From Anoxybacteroides rupiense (GTDB lineage Bacteria; Bacillota; Bacilli; Bacillales; Anoxybacillaceae): a DNA stretch of 64,000 nt. A program made the position numbers and the translations under genes. The stretch spans positions 1-64,000 of the forward strand of contig NZ_JACIDF010000003.1 in NCBI RefSeq assembly GCF_014196195.1, in the 5' to 3' direction. Below are positions 20,392-28,562 of this stretch, in pieces. Every line of letters begins with the position of its first letter. Positions within the stretch are counted from its first letter, which is position 1. Below the pieces are notes generated by a model. It did not search any database. It was not told where the DNA came from and worked only from the letters and a program-made list of their open reading frames with translations.

Positions 20392-21864
20392 ATGTATACA
20401 TCAACACCAAACTGGCTTATGCAGCGTGCGTTTTTGACTCCAGAACGCATTGCTGTTTACGAGGGAAGTGGGCAAAAAACATTTGCTGAGCTTCATACAG
20501 CAGCGGTAAGAGCGGCGGGAAGGCTAGCTTATCTTGGCGTCCAACGCGGTGATATTGTCGCTATATTGATGAAAAATAGCACGGCGATGGTGGAAATCAT
20601 TCATGGACTTCATTATATTGGAGCCGTTGTATTGTTGCAAAATATAAGATTAACAGCCTCAGAATTGAATTGGCAAATTGAAGATAGCGGAGCGAAATGG
20701 TGGATTGTCGATGAACAATGGCGCGATGATGCCAACAGCAGCTCAGTTCCTGTTGTAACGGCAACAGAGCTTGCTTCATTGCCAGAGCAAGAGGTGCCGC
20801 TTCAGCAAGAATATGATTTTCACGAAGTAGCAACAATTATGTATACATCGGGCACAACAGGAAAGCCAAAGGGAGTATTACAAACTTATGGAAATCATTG
20901 GTGGAGCGCGATTGGCTCAGCTTTAAATTTAGGCTTATTGGAAAGGGATTGTTGGCTTGCCGCTGTTCCGTTCTTTCATATAAGTGGGTTGTCGATCTTG
21001 ATGAGAAGTGTGATTTATGGAATGAGCGTTTATGTGATGCAGCACTTTGATGCGAAAAAAGCAAATGAGATCATTCTAGGAGAAAAAGCCACGATTATGT
21101 CTGTTGTCAGCACCATGCTACAGCAAATGATTTCCGAATTGGGAAGCTTGACATATCCCCATACATTCCGGTGTATGCTGCTTGGGGGAGGACCCGCGCC
21201 AAAGCCGCTGCTGGAAGCGTGCCGCGATAAAGGAATTCCTGTGTATCAAACTTATGGAATGACAGAAACGGCATCACAAATTGTTACATTAGCGCCAGAG
21301 TATAGTTTTTCTAAGCTAGGGTCAGCAGGAAAACCGCTTTTTCCCGCTCAGCTTCGCGTCGAAACGGATGGGCGAACAGCTAGGCCGTATGAACCTGGAG
21401 AAATTGTTGTGAAGGGGCCAAATGTAGCGAAAGGATATTTGCATCGGCCAGAAGCAACTAAAAAAGCGTTACGGAATGGCTGGTTTTATACAGGGGATAT
21501 GGGCTATATAGATGAAGAAGGGTTTCTTTATGTTCTTGATCGCCGATCCGATTTGATTATTTCTGGCGGTGAAAATATTTATCCGGCAGAGATTGAAGCG
21601 ATACTGCTTTCGCATGAAGCGGTCGAAGAAGCGGGAGTGACGGGAGTGGAAGATGAGCGCTGGGGACAGGTGCCTTATGCTTTTGTTAAACTGAGAAATG
21701 GCGTATCGGTTACACCGCCACAGCTTTTAGAATTTTGTCGGGAGCGCTTGGCAAAGTACAAGGTGCCAAAACGTATATATATAGTAGATGAGCTGCCGCG
21801 CAATGCGGCCAAAAAGCTGTTGCGGCGCCAATTAATTCATTTAATTCCAAAACACGAACAATAA
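20392..21864 (+). CDS. menE: o-succinylbenzoate-CoA ligase
   Basis: Acyl-adenylate-forming enzyme that activates OSB with CoA and ATP. 490 residues: P-loop-like TIMYTSGTTGKPKGV, YGMTETASQIV, the hinge YVLDRRSDLIISGGENIYPAEIE and the C-terminal catalytic lysine region PRNAAKKLLRR. AAAGGAGGGGAC precedes the ATG. Separated from menB by 265 bases containing a hairpin and a structured element, so it may be expressed separately. Confidence 0.96.
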   Translation: MYTSTPNWLMQRAFLTPERIAVYEGSGQKTFAELHTAAVRAAGRLAYLGVQRGDIVAILMKNSTAMVEIIHGLHYIGAVVLLQNIRLTASELNWQIEDSGAKWWIVDEQWRDDANSSSVPVVTATELASLPEQEVPLQQEYDFHEVATIMYTSGTTGKPKGVLQTYGNHWWSAIGSALNLGLLERDCWLAAVPFFHISGLSILMRSVIYGMSVYVMQHFDAKKANEIILGEKATIMSVVSTMLQQMISELGSLTYPHTFRCMLLGGGPAPKPLLEACRDKGIPVYQTYGMTETASQIVTLAPEYSFSKLGSAGKPLFPAQLRVETDGRTARPYEPGEIVVKGPNVAKGYLHRPEATKKALRNGWFYTGDMGYIDEEGFLYVLDRRSDLIISGGENIYPAEIEAILLSHEAVEEAGVTGVEDERWGQVPYAFVKLRNGVSVTPPQLLEFCRERLAKYKVPKRIYIVDELPRNAAKKLLRRQLIHLIPKHEQ

Positions 21865-21911
21865 AAAAAGAGGTAATCCGTCTATATAAACGGATGAACC
21901 TCTTTTTATTT
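21864..21911 (+). terminator. menE terminator
   Basis: AAAAAGAGGT...AACCTCTTTTT, with an inner CCGT/ACGG pairing, then TTTTTATTTTT. Confidence 0.8.
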
Positions 21912-22072
21912 TTATGGCTTAACTATTCATATAAAGGAATTGATACAAATTGAAACGATAGACAACTGCTAGCCTATTTCGTTTTCTTCTGCACAGCCTG
22001 TGTCCCGCTTTTTCTATGACATAACAGGGAAAATTCCGAATTATGGTAAAATGCGGATAAAGATAAGCTCTT

Positions 22073-22234
22073 TTATAGCTCGTCGTTTGGTACGAACGTT
22101 TTACAGTCCGTCTCGCCAGAGTTAGAAGCTTCTGTTCCGGTGTGACTGACTACATAAATGGCTTCTGCACTGCAGCGATTTCCTTCTGCCCAGTAATGAC
22201 AGTTTTTCACTTCACAAAGCACATCTTTTGCCAT
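22073..22234 (-). CDS. DUF1540 small Cys-rich protein
   Basis: A 53-residue protein starting MAKDVLCEVKNCHYWAEGN. It carries the DUF1540 pattern C7-x4-C12...C21...C44, presumably a small metal-binding fold. GGAGGG lies seven bases before the ATG. DUF1540 proteins are common in spore formers; no function is established. It diverges from the Fur-box gene DUF2325, with 163 bases between the starts. Confidence 0.8.
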   Translation of the reverse strand: MAKDVLCEVKNCHYWAEGNRCSAEAIYVVSHTGTEASNSGETDCKTFVPNDEL

Positions 22235-22331
22235 CGTGATTCCCTCCATAAGTTTAGTAAATTTAATACATTTTTATTTTTGACTGATTAAAAAAAAGAT
22301 ATAACGGAAATAATAAGAAATTTTATATCTA

Positions 22332-22361
22332 TTGACATAGAGAATCATTCTCAATTAGAAT
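22332..22361 (+). promoter_or_regulatory. promoter with embedded Fur box (DUF2325 operon)
   Basis: Perfect -35 TTGACA (22332-22337), 18-base spacer, -10 TAGAAT (22356-22361). The spacer contains the palindrome GAGAATCATTCTC (22340-22352), a classic Fur box core, so Fe-Fur would block RNA polymerase directly. Confidence 0.8.
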
Positions 22362-22397
22362 GAAAATAAAGTTGAAAGCAATGGAGGGAAAGAAAAT

Positions 22398-22697
22398 ATG
22401 TCATCGTTGCTTGTAGTAGGTGCTGATCATCTCGGAAATATTACCGATAAATTGATAAATTCAGGATTTAAGGAAATTATTCATCTGGATGGCCGCAAAG
22501 TGAATATGGTTAAGCGGGATATTCCTGAACATATCGATCTTGTTCTGGTGATGACCGACTATGTTAATCATAATTTAGCCAAAGTAATTAAGCAAAAAGC
22601 GAAAAACCAAGAAAAACCGATTTATTTTGTAAAGCGTTCATGGAGTTCTATTCATCTTGTGCTGCAAAAAGCGAAAGTAACGAAACAAGCGAATTGA
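22398..22697 (+). CDS. DUF2325 protein
   Basis: 99 residues of the DUF2325 family: a Rossmann-like beginning LLVVGADHLGNITDKL, then HLDGRKVNMVKRDIP and the diagnostic VLVMTDYVNHNLAKVIKQKA...YFVKRSWSSIH. Biochemical role unknown. The Fur-box promoter at 22332-22361 predicts expression under iron limitation. AATGGAGGGAAAG gives a strong ribosome site. 19 bases separate it from the next gene, so the two are probably one operon. Confidence 0.85.
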   Translation: MSSLLVVGADHLGNITDKLINSGFKEIIHLDGRKVNMVKRDIPEHIDLVLVMTDYVNHNLAKVIKQKAKNQEKPIYFVKRSWSSIHLVLQKAKVTKQAN

Positions 22698-22716
22698 GAG
22701 GTGGAGGGATACATAA

Positions 22717-23241
22717 ATGAGTGCCGTCAAGCTATGTATGCCTCAAAATTGGCGCCAGCTAGTAGGTGAAGCGATGAAAAAAATCATTACAGAATATTAT
22801 CAGGCTCCTTCTTCGTCGCGATCCGCTTCACTTGTATTAAAGCTTGTAGAAAAACATTGGCGCCACGTAGATCAAGAAGTGTTTCATTCCAATATCCATT
22901 ATTATACAGTACTAGCGAAAACGACGGACTATTTACTTCGTTTTTTAGATCCGACGATTGACTGGTTTCTTTTATTTGAGAGAATTGAATATGGGACGAA
23001 ACATGTCGATGTTGATATTGCATACAAACAAGATGAAATGTGCATCATCCGCAAATTTATCCTCCAAGAGGATGAAGCGTTTTATTCTTATTATATGAAT
23101 AGGATAGCAGCGGCATTTGAGAGCGAAAGAAGAGAGAGCTCTAAAACAGTAGCAGTAGAATTTTGTTCGCTTCTTACTGGACAACGCCAAATACAGGCTG
23201 TCGTTGCGCAAAATCGTTTAAAACAGTTGAAAACAAAATAA
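22717..23241 (+). CDS. hypothetical protein in the Fur-box operon
   Basis: 174 residues, family not recognised. Mostly helical by eye, soluble, no signal peptide, three Cys (residues 7, 108 and 144). Starts behind GGAGGGATACATAA. Its position after DUF2325 and before the Fur-box lipoprotein suggests a role in iron limitation; nothing in the sequence gives a reaction. The segment DYLLRFLDPTIDWFLLFE is the most hydrophobic part. Confidence 0.75.
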   Translation: MSAVKLCMPQNWRQLVGEAMKKIITEYYQAPSSSRSASLVLKLVEKHWRHVDQEVFHSNIHYYTVLAKTTDYLLRFLDPTIDWFLLFERIEYGTKHVDVDIAYKQDEMCIIRKFILQEDEAFYSYYMNRIAAAFESERRESSKTVAVEFCSLLTGQRQIQAVVAQNRLKQLKTK

Positions 23242-23264
23242 ATTAAGATAAAATAAACATAGAT

Positions 23265-23283
23265 GATAATGAAAATCGTTTTA
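23265..23283 (+). promoter_or_regulatory. Fur box before the lipoprotein gene
   Basis: GATAATGAAAATCGTTTTA matches 15 of 19 positions of the Fur consensus GATAATGATAATCATTATC by eye. It lies 21 bases before the start codon. Confidence 0.7.
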
Positions 23284-23304
23284 AAGTTACTGGGGGATGT
23301 AGCT

Positions 23305-25386
23305 ATGGGAAAAAAACCGTGGAAGGTTATGACGACAACGGCCGTGATTTCATCACTCTTGCTGGCTTCAGCGTGTTCACCAACCAATGAAGCGAGCGAG
23401 AAAAAACAGAAAGGTGAGACATCAGCCAATATTTCTGTGCCGGTGACCGATTATTCTTTTGATACAGCCGGCAACATGTTTGCGTATTCAGAATTTGAGT
23501 TGTCAGGGGAGCCTTTGGCCGAGGGGCTTGGACTTGATTTGGATGTATTGGATGCGCGTAAAATGGATAAACCGACAAAATTTGATTATATTGCAGGGAT
23601 TGAATCGTACGAATACTCAGAAGAAGCAATGTACGAGGTCACGGAGAAGTCGGGACTTGGGCTGCATTTGATTTATGGTCCAATGACAGAGCAGCAGGCG
23701 CAAAAAGCGCAGAAGTCAAACGATGAGGTGTTGGCAGAGCGATTTTACCAATTGGCTGACAGTGTAGGGTATGCGCATGAAGAAATTTTCCGCAATATGT
23801 TTCCGACAATGATTGAATATGCAGGCGGTGATCCGCATTATGCCCAAAAAGTCGATACAGACGTGTATGCGGAAAATAATGACAAAACCTATGTTCCGGT
23901 TTATCAAGTCGATTTTCAATCGCTTCGTTGGGATCGGAGCAAAATGGAGAAACGATTAACTCCTTCTGCCTATGGCGGCACATTTTTAAAACAGGCATTA
24001 TGGGCTGGAGATTTTTTAGGTGGCTTACATACCGTTGATAAAGATGAAGAGATTGAAGCGAAAACCAAAAATGACGATCAAGATCCTAACATTGCGCTTG
24101 GAGTAAGCTCCGCAGATGGCATGCAAGGCATGATTTTAACTGAAGAAATTTGGAACAAGCTTAATTTTGTCCGCGATCATTTATTTTACAGTGCGAAACA
24201 GCAAGGGCTAACAAAAGCAGCAGGAAGCCAATATAATCCTCAAAGCGGCTGGGTATATTTGCCTCATGAAATTGAGGTGATAGAAGATGGGAATGAATTG
24301 GCGCCAAAGGTAAAACAGCTCATTGTGAAGGATAAAAGAAGCTTGTTGCAAGATCAATGGCTGATGCTTTGGCCTGCATCAGAATTCTATGGTGTGACAG
24401 ATCAGCGGCCGGATAATAAAAATCAAAATCCTGCTTTTCTAGCTGTATTTGACGGATCGCCATATCCAAGTGCGCCGAAAGAAAATCTCGATCAAAATCC
24501 AACGAATGATGTTGTTTCGAATGATCCATATTCAGTGAATCGCGATGTGGTATTGCAGGTGTTTAAAAATATTGATGCCATGCACTTTAATCAAGAAGTA
24601 GGCGCTTTTGTTGAAGAGAATAACGGAAGTGCACAAGGAAAACGAGTAGATACGTTCCAGGCAGGCTATACGATGGAAGCGCTGCGCATTTTTGAGCGCG
24701 CGATTGATGGATTGCCTGTGGGTTACGCAAGCGGAGAAGATGCCCAAGGCCTTGGCACTCCTGAAGGAAAACGTGCACTTGAACTGATCAAAAAACAAGC
24801 TGATTTTATCATGAATGAATTAATAAGGGAAGATGGCCTTGTAGCAAATGGCTGGATCATTGGTCAAGGTCCTGAAACAGACGAACCTACTCTTCTTGCC
24901 CAACTCGGTGCGATTCGCGGTCTCACAGCGGCATTTTTAGCGACGAAAGACGAGCAATACCGGGAGGCAGCACGTAAAGTTTATGAAGCGATGGACAAGC
25001 ATTTTTGGGATCAAAAACTCCGTGTTTATAAGACGGGAAAAAATGAAATGAAATATACTCCATTTGTAGCTGGAGCGTTATCAGGTGTGCTGCGCATTGC
25101 CCTTAACAATCTCAATAACACGGACTCCGATCAGCCTGTCAAAGTACTGGAAAGAGAGACCATCATTTCGCGCTATGTTGATTTTTATGATCGGATTATT
25201 GATGGTCCAAGCATCAAGGAAGGAATGCAGGCCAGTGAATTTTGGGATACCGGAGATGTGTATATAAAAGGCGACAAATCAGGCAATACAGATGGGGACA
25301 ATGTGCCACAAGTGCAAGCAGGACACGGAAAATATGGAATTGCGCCAATTTTATTGAATGTGGAAGTAAAACCAAAAAAAGAATAA
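23305..25386 (+). CDS. large Fur-box lipoprotein, alpha/alpha-barrel-like C-terminus
   Basis: 693 residues, exported: charged N-terminus, hydrophobic run and lipobox LASAC with C24 as lipid anchor. A GLGL/GLDLDVLDARKMDKPT region follows. From about residue 400 on there are repeated helical hairpins (QAGYTMEALRIFERAIDG, LLAQLGAIRGLTAAFLATKD, YREAARKVYEAMDKHFWD) resembling the (alpha/alpha)6 barrels of six-hairpin glycosidases and thioredoxin-linked DUF255-type proteins; this is a resemblance, not an assignment. The start at 23305 follows GGGGGATG; the longer frame would run through the Fur box. It has its own terminator. The partner next door is a dihaem cytochrome lipoprotein, so both would sit on the outer face of the membrane. 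Confidence 0.8.
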   Translation: MGKKPWKVMTTTAVISSLLLASACSPTNEASEKKQKGETSANISVPVTDYSFDTAGNMFAYSEFELSGEPLAEGLGLDLDVLDARKMDKPTKFDYIAGIESYEYSEEAMYEVTEKSGLGLHLIYGPMTEQQAQKAQKSNDEVLAERFYQLADSVGYAHEEIFRNMFPTMIEYAGGDPHYAQKVDTDVYAENNDKTYVPVYQVDFQSLRWDRSKMEKRLTPSAYGGTFLKQALWAGDFLGGLHTVDKDEEIEAKTKNDDQDPNIALGVSSADGMQGMILTEEIWNKLNFVRDHLFYSAKQQGLTKAAGSQYNPQSGWVYLPHEIEVIEDGNELAPKVKQLIVKDKRSLLQDQWLMLWPASEFYGVTDQRPDNKNQNPAFLAVFDGSPYPSAPKENLDQNPTNDVVSNDPYSVNRDVVLQVFKNIDAMHFNQEVGAFVEENNGSAQGKRVDTFQAGYTMEALRIFERAIDGLPVGYASGEDAQGLGTPEGKRALELIKKQADFIMNELIREDGLVANGWIIGQGPETDEPTLLAQLGAIRGLTAAFLATKDEQYREAARKVYEAMDKHFWDQKLRVYKTGKNEMKYTPFVAGALSGVLRIALNNLNNTDSDQPVKVLERETIISRYVDFYDRIIDGPSIKEGMQASEFWDTGDVYIKGDKSGNTDGDNVPQVQAGHGKYGIAPILLNVEVKPKKE

Positions 25387-25395
25387 ATAATGGAT

Positions 25396-25428
25396 AAAAG
25401 CGGCAAGCATTGAGATTTGCCGCTTTTT
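25396..25428 (+). terminator. lipoprotein gene terminator
   Basis: AAAAGCGGCAA / TTGCCGCTTTTT stem with a 9-10 base loop. Confidence 0.8.
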
Positions 25429-25438
25429 CATATAAAAT

Positions 25439-25457
25439 GATAATGGTTTTCATTTTC
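25439..25457 (+). promoter_or_regulatory. Fur box before the cytochrome gene
   Basis: GATAATGGTTTTCATTTTC matches 15 of 19 positions of the Fur consensus by eye; 25 bases before the start codon. Confidence 0.7.
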
Positions 25458-25482
25458 GTGAATCAAAATGGGGGAAACGCTG

Positions 25483-27438
25483 ATGAAAAGAGGGGTCTTA
25501 CTTATTTTTTTTCTGATTCTAACGAGTTGTCAGGCAAGTCCAGTGTTTCATTCAGACCAAAAAACCATTCGTCACTATGCCGTCCACAGCGACAATATTG
25601 CCATTAACAAAAAAGGAACTATGCTGTATATCGCCAATATTGATGTTCCTTCTGTCACGCTAATCGATGCAAAGACGAAGCAGAAAAAAGCAGAGATTGC
25701 TGTCGGAAAGGAGCCTAGACAGCTTGCATTAAGTCCGGACGAACAATTTTTATACGTGTCCTGTATGCATGATGACCGAGTAGATATTATTTCGCTTAAA
25801 GAGAAAAAAGTGATGGGTCATTTAAAAACAGGAATTGAACCATTTGGAGTTGTGACAAGCCAGGACGGAAGAACGCTTTACGTAGCTAATTATCGTTCAG
25901 GAACGGTATCAGTATTTGATTTGGAAAAGCAAAAAGAAACGAAAGAAATTCCAGTTGGTGATCGACCGCGTACGCTGGCGTTAACGGCTGATGGCCGAAA
26001 GTTGTATGTACCTCATTATCTAGATGGAAAAATAAGTGTGATTGATACGAAAAAAAATCAAGTCATCAAAGAAATTACGTTAGCGCCATCACCGGATCAG
26101 GAGGATCGGAAAAAGAGCCAAGGTATTCCGAACACGCTTGAGCAGTTTGTCATTGCACCAGATGGAAAAAAAGCCTACATTCCTCATTTACTGACGAATA
26201 TTGATACGCCGATTCAGTTTGAAGAAACGGTTTTTCCGGCCATTTCTGTCATTGATCTTGCATCCGATCAAGAATTGGTGGATGAGAGAAAGGAATTATT
26301 CGCGGAAATCAATGTCCAAGATGTGAAAAATGAAACGATCATTGTTTCGAATCCATATGATATTGTGTTTCAGCCAGATGGAAGCAAAATGTACGCCGTG
26401 ATGTCAGGAAGCGAAGATTTAGTCGTATTTGATTTAAAACGCGGCGGAAACGCAACCCAAATTTTGCGGCGCATTGAAGGGAATAATCCGAGAGGGATTG
26501 TAATTTCACCGAATGGAAAGCAATTATTTGTCCACAATGCAATGAGCCATGATCTTGCCGTCATTCATACAGGAGGCAAAGCGCCTTATGCGAAAGCAAG
26601 ATCAGTAAAAGGAACGATACGCTTAATTGCCAAAGATTCTTTATCACCACTTGTCCGTGAAGGAAAAACGATTTTTTATAGCGCGAATAGCGACGAATTT
26701 GCGATCGATATTACAGGAAATAACTGGATGAGTTGTGCTTCCTGCCATAGTGACGGGGAAATAAACGGGCTGACACTTTTGACGCCCAAAGGGCCGCGCA
26801 ACGTGCCAAGCAATGTGCTAACGACCAAGACGGGATTGTTTATGTGGGATGGCTCTCGCGATGATTTTAGCGATTACATTCATACGGTACAAAATGAAAT
26901 GGGCGGGATGATGGCCCTTGATCCAGGGAAGCCGCTGCCATCGGATGTGCAGCATATGTATGATGCGATTCTTGCGTATTTAGATGATCCTCATTCGTTT
27001 CCTGTACCGAAAAGCCCGTATCGAAATAAAGATGGAAGCTTGACAGCAAAAGCGCAAGAAGGCGAAAAGCTGTTTAACGGTAAAGGGAACTGTCTCAGCT
27101 GTCATCGAGGAGAATATTTTACAGATAGTACAAAAGCAGTGGACGATCAAGGAGTATTGACGATAGCGAATACCGCTTATTTACATGATATTGGCACAGC
27201 GAATCCACAGGATAAAGCTTCAAATGGAGACGCGAGAGCCCATTTTGCCAACCCTCGCACACCAAAACAATGGGATACGCCGACATTGCGAGGAGTTTGG
27301 GCGACGGCCCCTTACTTGCATGATGGCAGCGCCAAAACGATCGAAGAAGCCATTCAGCGCCATCAGACAAAAGAGGTGACAAGCTTAACAAAAGGAGAAA
27401 TAGCCGCTATTGCGGAATATGTGCGTTCACTTGAATAA
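25483..27438 (+). CDS. beta-propeller dihaem cytochrome c lipoprotein
   Basis: 651 residues. Lipobox ILTSC (C16) anchors it outside. Residues about 30-400 are YVTN-type propeller blades (TLYVANYRSGTVSVFDLEK, KLYVPHYLDGKISVID, KQLFVHNAMSHDLAVIH). The C-terminal part has two haem c sites, C418-A-S-C-H422 and C537-L-S-C-H541, with APYLHDGS as in MauG/di-haem peroxidase relatives. Such proteins reduce peroxide, oxidise cofactors or relay electrons; which applies here cannot be told. The start at 25483 follows GGGGGAAAC. Preceded by a Fur box, so a haem protein would be made when iron is scarce, which is unexpected unless it serves iron acquisition. Confidence 0.88.
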   Translation: MKRGVLLIFFLILTSCQASPVFHSDQKTIRHYAVHSDNIAINKKGTMLYIANIDVPSVTLIDAKTKQKKAEIAVGKEPRQLALSPDEQFLYVSCMHDDRVDIISLKEKKVMGHLKTGIEPFGVVTSQDGRTLYVANYRSGTVSVFDLEKQKETKEIPVGDRPRTLALTADGRKLYVPHYLDGKISVIDTKKNQVIKEITLAPSPDQEDRKKSQGIPNTLEQFVIAPDGKKAYIPHLLTNIDTPIQFEETVFPAISVIDLASDQELVDERKELFAEINVQDVKNETIIVSNPYDIVFQPDGSKMYAVMSGSEDLVVFDLKRGGNATQILRRIEGNNPRGIVISPNGKQLFVHNAMSHDLAVIHTGGKAPYAKARSVKGTIRLIAKDSLSPLVREGKTIFYSANSDEFAIDITGNNWMSCASCHSDGEINGLTLLTPKGPRNVPSNVLTTKTGLFMWDGSRDDFSDYIHTVQNEMGGMMALDPGKPLPSDVQHMYDAILAYLDDPHSFPVPKSPYRNKDGSLTAKAQEGEKLFNGKGNCLSCHRGEYFTDSTKAVDDQGVLTIANTAYLHDIGTANPQDKASNGDARAHFANPRTPKQWDTPTLRGVWATAPYLHDGSAKTIEEAIQRHQTKEVTSLTKGEIAAIAEYVRSLE

Positions 27439-27448
27439 AGTCACCGGG

Positions 27449-27482
27449 AAGCCGTTTTGACCATGGCCAAAACGGCTTTTTT
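27449..27482 (+). terminator. terminator between cytochrome gene and cydB
   Basis: AAGCCGTTTTG / CAAAACGGCTT followed by T's. Confidence 0.8.
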
Positions 27483-27508
27483 ATGACGATCTCAATAACT
27501 GCCAAACG

Positions 27509-28549
27509 TTATGATGGATCATTTTTTTGAAGATAGCGTTTATCCTTCATAAATAATCGCCAAAAATAGATGAATCCCGGAAAGAGAATAACAAACCCGA
27601 TGATGTATGACATAAACAGCGCGCGAAAAGTATTCGGATGAGTGAAACCTGACTGAATCGTGACATCCGGATAGATCATATATGGCAAGTGGGCCTTTCC
27701 ATAAGCGTAGCTCGCTAAAAAGTATTGAATGACAATGGCGACGACCGCTAATCGAGGTTTTCCCCGTATGGACTGATGCTTGGCAGACGGCAAGAATAGA
27801 GCGGCCCCCGCTACAAAAAACATGGCCACGGAACCGATGAGCCATGGCAAATAGTCCATTATTCGCTCGTACAGCCAAGGTGCTTCATCCTGCATCGTCA
27901 GCATAATAAAAAGCGCCATTAATAAGGAAATGGGTCCGAGAATGAGAGCATCTCTGCGATAGGTTTGATATGCCTCCAGCTCATTCGCTTCATTGGAGTA
28001 GTCGGCAAGCAGCAGGGAAGAAAGAAACAATGTGCTGGAGATGGCGAAGCCAATGAACGCATATTCATGCGGGCTTGTAAACAGCTTATCCATTCTCAGT
28101 TTTGCGACCCCGTCAACCGTTTCAATAAATTCGCCATGTGTGATTGGCAAGACGCTAATCAGTAGAGCTGGGATGATCATGCCGCTGATTCCCGAAATGT
28201 AGGTCAGCACTTTTTCATATTCCTTAGCGATATGGGCAAATACTAAAAAAGCGCTGCGAATCGCGAGAAGCAGTAAAATAATGCTCCCGGGAATTAATAA
28301 AACAGTTCCCAACAAAAAGGTCGCTCCAGGAAAAAAGCTGACAAGCGCGACAACGATTGCCACAATAAACACATTGGTCACTTCCCATGTAGGGGAAAGA
28401 TAGCGATTGGCAATATTGGTTGCGGCTGTTTTTTCCCGATTCATATAAATCATCGACCAAAAACCAGCTCCAAAATCCATGGTTGCCATGACCGCATAGA
28501 TAAAAATAAATCCCCATAGCACAGTGATGGCAATGAGTTCATTTGTCAT
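27509..28549 (-). CDS. cydB: cytochrome bd-type quinol oxidase subunit II
   Basis: 346 residues with about eight to nine membrane helices; supporting subunit of the cytochrome bd oxidase. Reads MDFGAGFWSM near the N-terminus, as in CydB/YthB proteins. Thirteen bases behind cydA on the same strand, so co-transcribed. The family pair YthAB/CbdAB accepts electrons from menaquinol and reduces oxygen without pumping protons. cydC and cydD are not adjacent. Confidence 0.93.
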   Translation of the reverse strand: MTNELIAITVLWGFIFIYAVMATMDFGAGFWSMIYMNREKTAATNIANRYLSPTWEVTNVFIVAIVVALVSFFPGATFLLGTVLLIPGSIILLLLAIRSAFLVFAHIAKEYEKVLTYISGISGMIIPALLISVLPITHGEFIETVDGVAKLRMDKLFTSPHEYAFIGFAISSTLFLSSLLLADYSNEANELEAYQTYRRDALILGPISLLMALFIMLTMQDEAPWLYERIMDYLPWLIGSVAMFFVAGAALFLPSAKHQSIRGKPRLAVVAIVIQYFLASYAYGKAHLPYMIYPDVTIQSGFTHPNTFRALFMSYIIGFVILFPGFIYFWRLFMKDKRYLQKNDPS

Positions 28550-28562
28550 GTTCCTCGCCTCC

